64,000 nucleotides of DNA from an uncultured Bacteroidia bacterium. GTDB taxonomy: Bacteria > Bacteroidota > Bacteroidia > Bacteroidales > UBA932. The DNA lies in the NCBI GenBank assembly GCA_902780935.1, contig CACZHP010000007.1:27429-91428 (forward strand), in the 5' to 3' direction. The notes beneath the pieces were generated by a model, which was not told the DNA's origin, made no database searches, and worked only from the letters and a program-made list of their open reading frames with translations. The translations under genes were made by a program, and so were the position numbers. Positions 44,341 to 54,436 of the stretch are shown here, piece by piece (within the stretch, counting starts at the first letter, position 1; every line of letters starts with the position of its first letter).

Positions 44341-45993
44341 ATGGAAGAGACCAAGAAACTGAATTTCCTTGAAGAGATAATTGAGGACGACCTTAAGTCC
44401 GGAAAGGTGGACAGCGTGATGACCAGGTTCCCTCCGGAGCCCAACGGTTACCTGCACCTCGGCCACGCCAAGAGCCTGTGCATCAACTTCGGCCTCGCCG
44501 AGAAGTATGGCGGAAAGACAAACCTTCGCTACGACGACACCAACCCCACCAAAGAGGACACCGAGTACGTCGACGCCATCAAGGAAGACATCCGTTGGAT
44601 GGGCTTCAAGTGGGACAAGGAGCTTTACGCCTCGGATTATTTCGACCAGCTCTACGAGTGGGCCGAGCAGCTCATCAAGGAAGGTCTCGCCTATGTCGAT
44701 GACCAGTCCCAGGAGGAGATCAGCAAGGGCCGAGGCACTGTTGACACTCCCGGAAAGGAGAGCCCTTACAGGAACAGGAGCGTGGAGGAGAACCTGAGGC
44801 TCTTCCGGGAGATGAAAGAGGGGAAATACGCTGACGGTGAGAAGGTTCTGAGGGCAAAGATTGACATGGCCTCCCCGAATATGATGTTCAGGGATCCGCT
44901 CCTTTACCGCATCAAGCACGCCTCCCACCATCGCACCGGGGACAAATGGTGCATCTACCCGATGTACGATTTCACCCATGGCCAGTGCGACTCGATAGAG
45001 CATATCACCCATTCCATCTGCACCCTCGAGTTCGATGTGCACCGGCCGCTTTACGACTGGTTCATCCAGGCCCTGCACATCTATCCGAGCCACCAGTATG
45101 AGTTCGCGAGGCTCAATCTCACATACACCCTCATGAGCAAGCGCAAACTTCTGGAGCTCGTCCAGAAAGGCCTTGTGGCGGGTTGGGACGATCCCAGGAT
45201 GCCCACGCTTTGCGGAGTCAGGCGCAGAGGCTACACCCCCGAGGCTCTCAAGATGTTCTGCGAGAAGATCGGTGTCTCCAAGCGTGACCAGATGATGGAC
45301 ATCCAGCTCCTGGAGTGGTGCGTGCGCCAGGATCTCAACGCCAGGTCAAACCGATACATGGTCGTGCAGAAGCCGCTCAAGGTCACCATAACCAACTGGG
45401 AGCCTGGAAAGGTCGAGTGGTTTGACTGCCCGCTCAATCCGGCTGAGCCGGAAGGAGCCACCAGGAAGGTCCCCTTCACGGGTGAGCTCTACATCGAGCG
45501 AGACGACTTTATGGAGGACGCCCCGAAGAAGTTCTTCAGGCTCAAGCCGGAGGGCGAGGTCCGTCTGAAATATACCTACATCATCAAGTGCGAGGAGGTC
45601 GTCAAGGACTCCGAGGGCAATGTCGTGGAGCTCAAGTGCACCTACGATCCTTCCACCAGACCCGGAGGCGAGGTTTGGCGTTCGGTCAAGGGAACAATCC
45701 ACTGGGTCCCCACCGGATATGCCAAGCAAATTGAGATCCGGGACTATGACCGTCTTTTCACGAAGGAGGACATGAATTCAATCCCTGAGGACAAGGACTA
45801 CAAGGACTTCCTGAATCCGGAGTCCCTGAAGGTTCTGACAGGTTATGCGGAGCCGGCGCTCCTTGAGGACAATTCCGGAATAGCCGTCCAGTTCGAGCGC
45901 ACCGGTTACTACTTCAAGGATCCGGACAGCACTCCCGATAAGGCGGTTTTCAACAAGACAACCGCCCTGAAGGACTCATATCGGCCAGAATAA
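44341..45993 (+). CDS. glnS: Glutaminyl-tRNA synthetase
   Basis: A 550-residue class I synthetase. The HIGH-type motif is [16 protein letters not shown], the KMSKS-type motif [10 protein letters not shown], and the acceptor-end region [22 protein letters not shown]-terminal beta-barrel region binds the anticodon. It charges tRNA-Gln directly. Bacteria with GlnRS usually acquired it from eukaryotes and do not need GatCAB for Gln. It is 12 bp upstream of a LolC/E-type permease gene. Confidence 0.96.
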   Translation: MEETKKLNFLEEIIEDDLKSGKVDSVMTRFPPEPNGYLHLGHAKSLCINFGLAEKYGGKTNLRYDDTNPTKEDTEYVDAIKEDIRWMGFKWDKELYASDYFDQLYEWAEQLIKEGLAYVDDQSQEEISKGRGTVDTPGKESPYRNRSVEENLRLFREMKEGKYADGEKVLRAKIDMASPNMMFRDPLLYRIKHASHHRTGDKWCIYPMYDFTHGQCDSIEHITHSICTLEFDVHRPLYDWFIQALHIYPSHQYEFARLNLTYTLMSKRKLLELVQKGLVAGWDDPRMPTLCGVRRRGYTPEALKMFCEKIGVSKRDQMMDIQLLEWCVRQDLNARSNRYMVVQKPLKVTITNWEPGKVEWFDCPLNPAEPEGATRKVPFTGELYIERDDFMEDAPKKFFRLKPEGEVRLKYTYIIKCEEVVKDSEGNVVELKCTYDPSTRPGGEVWRSVKGTIHWVPTGYAKQIEIRDYDRLFTKEDMNSIPEDKDYKDFLNPESLKVLTGYAEPALLEDNSGIAVQFERTGYYFKDPDSTPDKAVFNKTTALKDSYRPE

Positions 45994-46005
45994 CCATCCA
46001 GGGAG

Positions 46006-47226
46006 ATGAACCTGCCGCTCTTCATAGCCGGAAGGTACCTGTTCGCGAAGAAATCACATAACGTGATCAACATCATCTCCGCGATCAGTGCGATCGGCAT
46101 GGCGATCGGCACAGCCGCCTTAGTCATCATCCTGTCTATCTACAACGGCTTCGACGAACTGGTCAAATCGACTCTCAGCAATGTTGAACCAGACATCCTC
46201 ATTACTCCTGCGAAAGGCAAAGTCTTCATCCCGGAAGAGGATATGATAGGGAAGGTAGCTGCCCTGCCAGGAGTCAGGCAGTACCACAAGATCCTGGAGG
46301 AGAACGTCTTCGTCGATTATGACGAGCATCAGGGAGTGGCCAAGGCAAAGGGGGTGGACGAGTCATACGAGAAAGACTCACCCTTGATAGGCCACATGAC
46401 GGCGGGAGCTTTCGCTCTCCACAAGGGGGAGATTCCCCAGATGGTGGCAGGAGCCGGACTCGCGTACAAAATGGGGATGAACCCGGCGTTCCTATCCTCG
46501 GCGACGATCTATTTCCCCGCCAGGGACAGGAATTTCTCACTTGCCAACCCGGCTGCTTCAATAGAGTCAGTGAGCATGAGGCCCGCCGGGATATTCACCG
46601 TCAACCAGCAGATTGACGAGGAGCTGATGATTATGCCGCTTGACCAGATGAGGCAGCTTCTCGGATATGAGGACGAAGTCTCCGGAATAGAGATAAGGAT
46701 GGACGAGGGCGTTTCAGCCAAGGAGATCAGGAAGACCATCGGAGAGATAAAGGACATAGCCGGCCCCGGATTCCGGGTTCTTGACCGATTCAGGCAGAAC
46801 ACCTCGCTGTACAAGATGATGCGCTATGAGAAAGCGGCTATCTTCCTTATCCTGATATTCATAATAATCATCATCGCCTTCAATATCTTCGGCAGCCTGA
46901 CAATGCTGATCATCGAGAAGAAAGACGACATCGAGACATTCCGGAGTCTTGGTGCCACAGACAGGATGCTCCGCAAGACCTTCACTCTGGAAGGCTGGCT
47001 GATCTCGCTTCTGGGGCTTGCTGCCGGATTGGTCATAGGCACCGGATTCGCCTTGCTGCAACAGAAGTTGGGGGTCATCAAGATGCCTGGGAATTTCCTG
47101 GTCAACTCCTACCCGGTGATCGTCCAGTGGAGCGACATCCTGCTTACCATCGCCGGAGTCGCCCTGATTGGTTATCTGATAGCCCTTCTTCCTGTCAAGA
47201 GGAACATTACTTCCGAGACCAGGTAA
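46006..47226 (+). CDS. LolC/LolE-type lipoprotein-release ABC permease (FtsX family)
   Basis: A 406-residue protein starting LFIAGRYLFAKKSHNVINIIS, the LolC/E opening. One N-terminal helix is followed by a large periplasmic MacB-like domain and three C-terminal helices (MTI-type FtsX core AFNIFGSLTMLIIEKKDDIETFRSLGA). It should pull mature lipoproteins from the inner membrane toward a carrier, using an ATPase (LolD) not seen here. It overlaps the convergent GH2 gene by 20 bp. Confidence 0.9.
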   Translation: MNLPLFIAGRYLFAKKSHNVINIISAISAIGMAIGTAALVIILSIYNGFDELVKSTLSNVEPDILITPAKGKVFIPEEDMIGKVAALPGVRQYHKILEENVFVDYDEHQGVAKAKGVDESYEKDSPLIGHMTAGAFALHKGEIPQMVAGAGLAYKMGMNPAFLSSATIYFPARDRNFSLANPAASIESVSMRPAGIFTVNQQIDEELMIMPLDQMRQLLGYEDEVSGIEIRMDEGVSAKEIRKTIGEIKDIAGPGFRVLDRFRQNTSLYKMMRYEKAAIFLILIFIIIIIAFNIFGSLTMLIIEKKDDIETFRSLGATDRMLRKTFTLEGWLISLLGLAAGLVIGTGFALLQQKLGVIKMPGNFLVNSYPVIVQWSDILLTIAGVALIGYLIALLPVKRNITSETR

Positions 47227-49318
47227 CCTCGTCCCTGGCACCGTTGTTCGCCACAACCCTGAAGGTGTCCGAATCTTTTTGAAGACGTATCCCTGGGAAA
47301 GTCCAGATCACTCCCGTATCCTCACCGGAACCGGTCTTCTTCTTCACAAGCTTACCGTTCTGATAAAGCGACAGGCTTCTGGCGTTGCTATAAACCTTGA
47401 TGGTGAACTCCTCCCCCGACGGCCTGGACCTCAGGCGCCTCGAAGTGATGTACACAGTAGTCTCTTTCTTATTCCACAAGGATTTATAGAGGTAGAAAAC
47501 ATCCTTCCTGGTCTGACGGTCACGGGTAACCAAGCCCTTGTCGTTCATATACTTCCGGGCCTCGCTAGAGACAAATCTCTCACCGTCCGAAGAATCCATG
47601 TAGCCCTCGGTACGGTTTGCCACGGGGAAATCGAACATCAGCCAGGCGGAAGTGAAGGTCAGCCAAGGCATCTTGAGGATCTGACGGACATAGGCTTCGT
47701 GAAGCATATTCCCATATTCCTCATAATGGCGGGAGTCGTCCTCCAGATCACGGACAGCTTTAGCCGGATCCGAGACATGGCAGAAAGGATTGATCCCGGC
47801 ACCATACTCAGCCAGGGAAACAGGGCCGCCGCGGCGCTCCTTGACATCAGCCAACTCCCCGGTCAATCCGCTGAAATCATTGGGAGTCTGATACCAGCCG
47901 AGATATATGTTCTGCGAGCAGAAGTCCCCGGCAAGGCCCGGATAGCCTTCCCTCTTGAGCCGGGAGTCATCGGTGAAGCCCACAAAACGATAAGGATCAA
48001 GTCGCTTTGTGAAGTCATACAGCTTCCCGGTCTCGGTCAATACCTTGGGAGCGTCGAACGGACCTTGGAAGTCATCATTGTTGCCCCATATGTCAACCTC
48101 GTTCCACATTCCCCAGAAAACTATGCTCGGATGGTTGTAAAGGTTGACAACCATCTCCTCCATCTGGTGACGGATGTTATTGAAATAGGCCTGCTTGGCC
48201 CCGGTACCACATATATTCACCCAAGGGATCTCTGTCTGGACCACTATTCCCAAAGAATCGCACAACCTGTATTCCAGGTCATTATGGGGGTAATGGGCAA
48301 GACGGAGGAAGTTGGCCCCAAGTTCCTTGACAATCTTGTAATCCCTGCGCACATCGGCGTCCGTCACGGCGGAGGCCCTGCCATCGGAATCCTGATGCAT
48401 GGCAACACCATGCAGAGGGTAAGGTTGGCCGTTCAACAAGAACCCCCGGGCCGGATCGATTTCGTAGGAACGGTAGCCGATCTTGGTCTCAGCCATGTCC
48501 AAAAGCCTCCTGCCCTTGAAAACCTCGATCCGCGCGGTATAGAGGTACGGATCCTTCAGGCCGTTCCAGAAACGGATGCCGGTCGCCTCGAAATCATGCT
48601 CGAAATCAGTCTCCGACTTAGGTGAGAGATGGAGCTCCCTGTCAGCCTGGTACGCGAGCGACCCGTCAGCTTCCATAAGCAGGACCCTCACCATCACATC
48701 GGCGCTTTTCGTCCCCGAATTGACAAGCCTGGTCCTCACCCTGGTCTCCACCCTACGTTTGGAGACCTCAGGGGTGGCGCAATGCATCCGGTACAGTCCG
48801 TACCCCTCCGGAGATAGATGCACGTCATCCATGTCCAACAACCACACAGGGTTATGAAGCCCTCCATTCTTGTTGAAGTCAGAACTGACAGGAGCCAAAC
48901 TCAGGTCTTCCCTGTTGTCGCAGACTACCTCGACAGTGTTGGTACCCTTTTTCAGGGCCTCGGTAATGTTGACAACGAAAGGGGTGTATCCCCCTTTGTG
49001 AGACGCGAGGCGCACCCCGTTCACAGTGACCGAAGCCGCCTGCGCCGCACCCTCGAACAAGAGATAATGAGGCCGCTTTATGTCGCCGGGACGGAATTCA
49101 CATCGATATGTGGCCTCTCCCCTGTAGTATTCAGGGGAATGGCCGTCAATAGCATTGTACGAGTGCGGGACTGAGACATGACTCCACGATGAGCCGTCCT
49201 TGCTGAATTCCCAATTCTTCAGTTGTTCTTGTCTTGTACCTCTAATCTGGGCCTCAAGCCCTTGGGCCACCAGCAAGGAAAGGGCGGCCAAAACCGTAGC
49301 GATCTGTCTTGATCTCAT
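47207..49318 (-). CDS. Secreted glycoside hydrolase family 2 (beta-galactosidase-like)
   Basis: A 703-residue protein with signal peptide (VLAALSLLVAQGLEAQ). The GH2 order is visible: sugar-binding jelly roll (VSVPHSYNAIDG), Ig-like domain, then the TIM barrel. The barrel has FLRLAHYPHND, acid/base Glu407 in FWGMWNEVDIWG and nucleophile Glu504 in VSLAEYGAG. It removes a terminal beta-linked sugar, most likely galactose or similar. It lies 2 bp downstream of the split nucleotidase genes, at the end of an operon led by an ABC exporter. Confidence 0.92.
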   Translation of the reverse strand: MRSRQIATVLAALSLLVAQGLEAQIRGTRQEQLKNWEFSKDGSSWSHVSVPHSYNAIDGHSPEYYRGEATYRCEFRPGDIKRPHYLLFEGAAQAASVTVNGVRLASHKGGYTPFVVNITEALKKGTNTVEVVCDNREDLSLAPVSSDFNKNGGLHNPVWLLDMDDVHLSPEGYGLYRMHCATPEVSKRRVETRVRTRLVNSGTKSADVMVRVLLMEADGSLAYQADRELHLSPKSETDFEHDFEATGIRFWNGLKDPYLYTARIEVFKGRRLLDMAETKIGYRSYEIDPARGFLLNGQPYPLHGVAMHQDSDGRASAVTDADVRRDYKIVKELGANFLRLAHYPHNDLEYRLCDSLGIVVQTEIPWVNICGTGAKQAYFNNIRHQMEEMVVNLYNHPSIVFWGMWNEVDIWGNNDDFQGPFDAPKVLTETGKLYDFTKRLDPYRFVGFTDDSRLKREGYPGLAGDFCSQNIYLGWYQTPNDFSGLTGELADVKERRGGPVSLAEYGAGINPFCHVSDPAKAVRDLEDDSRHYEEYGNMLHEAYVRQILKMPWLTFTSAWLMFDFPVANRTEGYMDSSDGERFVSSEARKYMNDKGLVTRDRQTRKDVFYLYKSLWNKKETTVYITSRRLRSRPSGEEFTIKVYSNARSLSLYQNGKLVKKKTGSGEDTGVIWTFPGIRLQKDSDTFRVVANNGARDEVTWSRK

Positions 49319-49320
49319 TA

Positions 49321-50160
49321 TTATTTCTTATAGACTTTCATGTTTCCGACCTCGAGCCCCCAGCAACCGTTCTGCACAATCGGCACAGGCATTCCATCAA
49401 GGTTATTCTCATAACCTGGTTTCGGAATAAAGGTATGGGAATGACCTCCTACTACGATGTCAAGCCCACGGGTGCTTTTCACAAGATCAAAATCCGTGTA
49501 TGGTTCTCCATCGTACCCAATATGGGTCAGAGCGATAACGATGTCGCACTTCAGCTCTTCCTTCAGGACTCTGGTCCACTTGTTCACCACCTCGGCATTG
49601 TCGAAGGCTGGGATCCTGCTCGAGGTCTCCTTTGACACAAGGGTAGTGATATCTGGCATAAGACCGATTATTCCGATCCTCATACCGGCTTTTTTCACGA
49701 CAGCGTAAGGCTTAACATAGTTGCCCACCTCGAACTGGGAGAAATCGTAATTGGCGCAGACCACCGGGCACTTGAGATTCGCGAGGCGACGTCCAAGTTC
49801 CTCAATGCCGTTATCAAACTCATGGTTGCCCAAGGTGACGCAGTCATACCGCATGGCATTGATCATGTCGATCTCAAGGTCGCCCTTAAGCACCGTGAAA
49901 TAGGATGTTCCCTGACTGAAATCCCCGGCATGGAGCATCAGGACATTCTTTTTACCGTCAGCCTTGATGACACTGTCCCGGTAAGCCGCCCGCTCTATGA
50001 TACCTCCGTGACGGGCATTTTCGCCGGTACGTTCCGGTTCCATGTGGCTGTGGGTATCATTGAAATGGACAATAGTAAGCCGCCTCTGAGCGTTTGCACC
50101 CGCATGGGAAACCATGGCAGTGGCCGCGGCTATAGCTAAAACCTGAATAAACCGTCTCAT
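49321..50160 (-). CDS. 5'-nucleotidase-type metallophosphatase (catalytic half of UshA)
   Basis: A 279-residue exported protein with only the N-terminal catalytic domain of the UshA family: VHFNDTHSHMEP, HAGDFSQG, LGNHEFDNG and VGGHSHTF coordinate two metals. The C-terminal substrate-specificity domain is encoded by the preceding gene (50157-51002), which overlaps it by 4 bp. Together they should dephosphorylate nucleotides in the periplasm. Confidence 0.9.
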   Translation of the reverse strand: MRRFIQVLAIAAATAMVSHAGANAQRRLTIVHFNDTHSHMEPERTGENARHGGIIERAAYRDSVIKADGKKNVLMLHAGDFSQGTSYFTVLKGDLEIDMINAMRYDCVTLGNHEFDNGIEELGRRLANLKCPVVCANYDFSQFEVGNYVKPYAVVKKAGMRIGIIGLMPDITTLVSKETSSRIPAFDNAEVVNKWTRVLKEELKCDIVIALTHIGYDGEPYTDFDLVKSTRGLDIVVGGHSHTFIPKPGYENNLDGMPVPIVQNGCWGLEVGNMKVYKK

Positions 50161-51002
50161 TTCTTGCCCTCCCCTTTAATGATAGTGATCCAATGTTGAT
50201 TCTCGAACTCTATCGGCTTACCGGCAGCGGTCAGGCTTTTGACATAAGGAATCATCGTGTCATAGACCCAACCCTTGCTTTGAAGTACTTCCAGGGCATT
50301 TTTCGAGATGAAATACCCGTCGCCGCCGTCAAGCAGGAAATTAAGTGTCGCCACTCCGTAAACCTTCTCATCATCAAGAGGTTCCCCATTGACGGTCGCT
50401 GAAATGATCTTGCCGTTTTGGGCGACGACCTTGATCCCGCCTAAAATCTGGAAAGTCGAGGCCGCCATCTGGTCGAGGATAACTCTCACGTCTTTTCCCT
50501 TAAGCGCCACATAGCAGAGATTGTTCTTGAAGGGGAACATCGACATGATGTCATCGTAAAAGACCTCACCTTCAGGCATCTCTATACGGACTCCTCCCCT
50601 GTTGGTGATACCGATATCAACCTTGCGGTCCAAGCTGTCAGCGGTGGCTCTCATCAGCTCATCGATGTACCAGTCGTACAGGGGACATTCAGGATATGTC
50701 CGATCCATGAAAGCGGTAGAATAGCCAATGACTTCCTTGACCTGAGCCATGGCGGGTTGGGCGTCGATAAGAAGCTTCGCCACATCGCGGGTCGCGCCTC
50801 TCCGGAATTTCTTTCCGTTGGGAGCGTGGTAAACCTTACCCTTGACGTAGCCCATCGACTCCTCAACATTCGAGGCGTTGGAGGCGACCACGCCAGTACG
50901 GTGCCCGTCAACCTGCTCTTTAGCCCAGGAGATGTCCACCGTCTGGGCGGAGATCCCCGCGCACAAGGAGAAGGCTGCGGCAAGAGACAACAATTTTTTC
51001 AT
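50157..51002 (-). CDS. 5'-nucleotidase C-terminal-domain protein (substrate-binding half of UshA)
   Basis: A 281-residue protein with signal peptide (LLSLAAAFSLCAGISAQ). It matches the UshA C-terminal domain: DIGITNRGGVRIEMPEGE, MFPFKNNLCYVALKG and VATLNFLLDGGDGY (the purine-stacking region). It lacks the metal centre. The gene precedes the catalytic half, the reverse of the usual domain order. Confidence 0.9.
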   Translation of the reverse strand: MKKLLSLAAAFSLCAGISAQTVDISWAKEQVDGHRTGVVASNASNVEESMGYVKGKVYHAPNGKKFRRGATRDVAKLLIDAQPAMAQVKEVIGYSTAFMDRTYPECPLYDWYIDELMRATADSLDRKVDIGITNRGGVRIEMPEGEVFYDDIMSMFPFKNNLCYVALKGKDVRVILDQMAASTFQILGGIKVVAQNGKIISATVNGEPLDDEKVYGVATLNFLLDGGDGYFISKNALEVLQSKGWVYDTMIPYVKSLTAAGKPIEFENQHWITIIKGEGKK

Positions 51003-51014
51003 AAGTGTCTTAAA

Positions 51015-52403
51015 TTACTTTTGTTTTAACCAGTTCCAGAGGTCCTTGAAAGTGGACTTCTTTCCAAACATCAGAACGCCGACCTTGTAGATCTTAGCCG
51101 AGAGCCAGGCGCACCCGAGGAAGGTCACGAAGAGCAGCGCGATAGAGACGATCAGCTGCCATGTCGGAACGCCGTACGGGATCCTGGCAAGCATCACTAT
51201 AGGGGAAGTGAACGGGATCATCGAGGCCCAGACCACGACAGGACTGTCAGGATTCTGGAAAGCCATCAGGATGATCATGTATGCTATCATAAGTGGTATC
51301 GTGATCGGCATCTGAAGCTGCTGGGTGTCGTCCACGCTCTCCACGGCTGATCCGATGGCCGCGTACAGCGAGGCGTAGAGCAGATATCCGAGGACGAAGA
51401 AGATCAGGAATGAGATTATGAGCTTCGTCCATGGAATACTGGAAAGTGTCGCCATCACCGTCTGCAGGCCGTCCTGCGGCACATCAGCAGCGGCAGTAGT
51501 GTCAGCGGCGGCGACTACTCCTCCGATAGCCTCCATCTGGTCAGGAGTCATCCCAACGGTCTGGGCCATCATCTGGGGATCGCCGGAGAAGCCTTTCATA
51601 ACATCCTTACCTAAGAACGCGCCGGCAGCTGAAGTCAGCACAACGGTCAGGACGATCCATAGGAAGAACTGCGTCAAGGCCACAAGGGCGACACCGATGA
51701 TTTTTCCGAACATCAGGTCAACAGCTTTAACGGAGGAGATCAGAACCTCAACCACCCTGCTGGATTTCTCCTCGATGACGCTTGACATGACCTGGCCGCC
51801 AAACATCATGATAAACATCCAGATGATAATGCCGAGGAGCATTGACACTATCATGTAAATACCTGATTCCGAGACGCTTTCCTTGCCGGAATCATCAAGA
51901 GTATATTCCGAGACCTTCACATTGGACTTGACCTCGTCCATGATCTGGGAGAGGTTGTCAATCCCGTACTGCTTGACCCTGTACTCCTCGACAGCGTCGT
52001 CAACCTTGTTTGACAAGCCGCTGGTGAACTCGACCCCAAGGGGATCCTTTGAATATGCCTGGACCGAAACTGACTTCTTGACAGTGTCGATGGGAGAGAT
52101 CACCACAAGGGCGTCTTTACCATAATCCTTGAGGTGGGCCTTGATAGAGTCCGGCGACTCCGCGGAACAGTCCTCGTAGGTGATTCTGTCCCCGCTCTCG
52201 AGATGGGGCATCACGATCCCGGACTGGTCCACGACCGCGACGCTCATCTTCCTCTCCTTGGTATTGCCCATAATGAGGAAGATTACCACCATCATGGCGG
52301 CGAAAAGGATAGGAACCACGAAAGTGGTGACAAGGAACGACTTTTTCTTGACCCGGGTAGTATATTCCCTCGAAATGACGGTCTTGATAATCCTGAAATC
52401 CAT
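51015..52403 (-). CDS. ABC-2 type exporter permease (NatB-like)
   Basis: A 462-residue membrane protein with one N-terminal helix, a periplasmic domain of about 150 residues, and five to six C-terminal helices. Markers are IMMFGGQVMSSVIEEKSSRVVEVLISSVKA and the start TVISREYTTRVKKKSF, as in NatB-type permeases. It pairs with the ATPase directly upstream (2-bp gap). The substrate is unknown; Na+ extrusion is known for NatAB. Confidence 0.88.
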   Translation of the reverse strand: MDFRIIKTVISREYTTRVKKKSFLVTTFVVPILFAAMMVVIFLIMGNTKERKMSVAVVDQSGIVMPHLESGDRITYEDCSAESPDSIKAHLKDYGKDALVVISPIDTVKKSVSVQAYSKDPLGVEFTSGLSNKVDDAVEEYRVKQYGIDNLSQIMDEVKSNVKVSEYTLDDSGKESVSESGIYMIVSMLLGIIIWMFIMMFGGQVMSSVIEEKSSRVVEVLISSVKAVDLMFGKIIGVALVALTQFFLWIVLTVVLTSAAGAFLGKDVMKGFSGDPQMMAQTVGMTPDQMEAIGGVVAAADTTAAADVPQDGLQTVMATLSSIPWTKLIISFLIFFVLGYLLYASLYAAIGSAVESVDDTQQLQMPITIPLMIAYMIILMAFQNPDSPVVVWASMIPFTSPIVMLARIPYGVPTWQLIVSIALLFVTFLGCAWLSAKIYKVGVLMFGKKSTFKDLWNWLKQK

Positions 52404-52405
52404 GG

Positions 52406-53323
52406 TTAAGCCTCCTCCTGTGTGACAAGTTTGATGAATATGTCGTTCATCCTGGGGATGAGCTCCTTGAACGAGTTGACAATGACATCCTGGCCGAGCA
52501 GTTCCCTGAGGGCGTCATTTGAGGTGACACCCTCGCCAAGGGTGAGCACCGCCGTATGCCTTCCGGCGTTGTCCTCGTCGGACAAGACCTTGAAGACAGG
52601 TTCCACATCTTTGACCTTTCCGCCGCCGGTGTAGATCAGCTCGATGTTGTTGTTGCCATGGCGACGGCGGATCTCATCCACCTTTCCGGTGACCACAAGG
52701 CGTGACTTGTTGATCAGCGCGATGCTGTCGCAAAGCTCCTCGACCGACTCCATGTTATGGGTAGAAAGAATGATTGTCGCGCCTTCGGCGTTGAGCCTCA
52801 GGATCTCCTGACGTATCAGCTCGGCGTTGACCGGGTCAAAACCGGAGAAAGGCTCGTCAAGAATCATCAGCGAGGGCTTGTGGACGACGGTGGTGATGAA
52901 CTGGAGTTTCTGGGCCATTCCCTTGGAAAGTTCCTCGACCTTTTTCTTCCACCAGTCCTGGATGCCAAAACGCACAAACCACTGTTTCAACTCCTTCCGA
53001 GCTTCAGAGGCGCTCATGCCCTTGAGCTGGGCGAGGTACATCGCCTGGTCCCCTACCTCCATCTTGCGGTACAGTCCCCTCTCTTCCGGAAGATATCCGA
53101 TTTTCTCCACGTCCGATTGGGTAATAGGACGCCCGTCGAAAAGGACCTCCCCGGAATTAGGGATGGTTATACGGTTGATGATGCGGATCAGGGTTGTCTT
53201 GCCGGCACCGTTGGGGCCGAGCAAACCGAATATCTTGCCTTTCGGGATGTCGACGGACAAGTTGTCCAGGGCGACCTTCTCACCGAAGCGCTTGCAGATA
53301 CCTTTGCATTCTATTAGTCCCAT
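52406..53323 (-). CDS. ABC transporter ATP-binding protein (NatA-like)
   Basis: A 305-residue protein with Walker A GPNGAGKTTLIR, signature LSKGMAQKLQ, Walker B LMILDEPFSGFDP and switch His (STHNMES). A C-terminal extension of about 90 residues is typical of drug/Na+ exporter ATPases. It heads the operon and has a clear promoter just upstream. Confidence 0.92.
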   Translation of the reverse strand: MGLIECKGICKRFGEKVALDNLSVDIPKGKIFGLLGPNGAGKTTLIRIINRITIPNSGEVLFDGRPITQSDVEKIGYLPEERGLYRKMEVGDQAMYLAQLKGMSASEARKELKQWFVRFGIQDWWKKKVEELSKGMAQKLQFITTVVHKPSLMILDEPFSGFDPVNAELIRQEILRLNAEGATIILSTHNMESVEELCDSIALINKSRLVVTGKVDEIRRRHGNNNIELIYTGGGKVKDVEPVFKVLSDEDNAGRHTAVLTLGEGVTSNDALRELLGQDVIVNSFKELIPRMNDIFIKLVTQEEA

Positions 53324-53340
53324 ATCAATTAAGTTTTGGG

Positions 53341-53370
53341 CAAATATAATAATTATTTATTGTAAAACAA
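53341..53370 (-). promoter_or_regulatory. Promoter of the ABC-2 / nucleotidase / GH2 operon (TTG - 19 bp - TATATTTG)
   Basis: On the minus strand TTG (53370-53368), 19 bp and TATATTTG (53348-53341) match both elements and spacing of the Bacteroidota consensus. An inverted repeat TTATTGT-AAA-ACAATAA (53357-53373) overlaps the -33 box and could be an operator. Confidence 0.75.
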
Positions 53371-53388
53371 TAATAATTTAAAAATATC

Positions 53389-54429
53389 CTATAAATTCAG
53401 CAACTTCATGGTAAGCTCGACCAGAAGTTCTCCGGCAGTGGCCTCCCCCGCGTCTCCTCCCTTGCCTTTATAATCATACTCGCAGAGCAGGGACACAGCC
53501 GCCATGGCCTTGCGGACAGGATAGTTCGTCACAGCCACGTCATATTCCTTCCAGAAGAAGGGGTTCACCCCCTGAAGGGCGGATGCTATCTCCGTCCTTT
53601 CAGGGTACCGGCTTTTTTCCTTGAGGGCAGCATACTTGAGGATCCGGGAGAAATGGGTGAACATGGCACTCACGGCCATGGGCATGGCGAAACGGGGCGA
53701 CTCCCCAAGAAGGGTAGCGATGGCGATGGCTTTCGCTCCATTCTTGAACGAGAGCTCCTTGGTCAGCTCGAAAATGCTGTATTCCCTGCTGATTCCCACA
53801 TTCCTCTCAATGTCTTTGGCGTCAACCTTCATCGTTCCCTCAGGCAGATTCTTCAGAAGTTTGTCGGTCTCCACGACAATCTTGCTCATGTCCGTCCCTG
53901 AATACTCAGCGAGAAGGGCCGCCGCATCCGGCGATATATCCAGGCCCCGGGAAGAGTAATATTGGCTGATCCAGCCAGGCATCTCATAATCCCTGAGCGC
54001 GTTGGACTCAACCACGACTCCGTTTTTGGAGCACTGCTTGTAAAGGGCCTTGCGCTTGTCCGCGGAGGCTCCCCTCATCAGCAGAACCAGGATCGTGGAG
54101 TCAAGCGGACTCTCGCAATATACGGCCAGTTTCTCCAGGTCACGCATGGCCTGTGCGTCCTTCACGACCACAAGCTGGCGCTCCGCCATCATCGGGAACC
54201 GCCTGGCTGCCGTGATGACTGTGTCAGAATCGACATCCGCGCCGTAACAAATCGTCTCATTGAAGTCCCTTGAGAACTCGTCAAGGGCGTTTTCTATGAT
54301 GGCGCCGGACACCATGTCCAGATAATAAGGTTCATCCCCCATCAGAAGATAGATGGGGGAGAACTCTCCGGCTTTGATCTTGTCGATCAAGTCACGGCAT
54401 TGCGAGGCGACGTTGACCGACCCTTTCAC
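53389..54429 (-). CDS. holA: DNA polymerase III delta subunit
   Basis: A 346-residue protein. The opening (SPIYLLMGDEPYYLDMVSGAI), the middle FPMMAERQLVVVKDAQ and ISREYSIFELTKEL in the helical region fit HolA. It forms part of the clamp loader, opening the beta clamp. As expected it lacks a Walker A. It is third in an operon after xerC and the hibernation factor (7-bp gap). Confidence 0.88.
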   Translation of the reverse strand: MKGSVNVASQCRDLIDKIKAGEFSPIYLLMGDEPYYLDMVSGAIIENALDEFSRDFNETICYGADVDSDTVITAARRFPMMAERQLVVVKDAQAMRDLEKLAVYCESPLDSTILVLLMRGASADKRKALYKQCSKNGVVVESNALRDYEMPGWISQYYSSRGLDISPDAAALLAEYSGTDMSKIVVETDKLLKNLPEGTMKVDAKDIERNVGISREYSIFELTKELSFKNGAKAIAIATLLGESPRFAMPMAVSAMFTHFSRILKYAALKEKSRYPERTEIASALQGVNPFFWKEYDVAVTNYPVRKAMAAVSLLCEYDYKGKGGDAGEATAGELLVELTMKLLNL

Positions 54430-54436
54430 TTATTCA

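Noticed and set aside
47279-48625. Long plus-strand open frame of about 448 codons
   Set aside because: Antisense to the GH2 gene, which has both catalytic glutamates; no recognisable motifs in the mirror frame.
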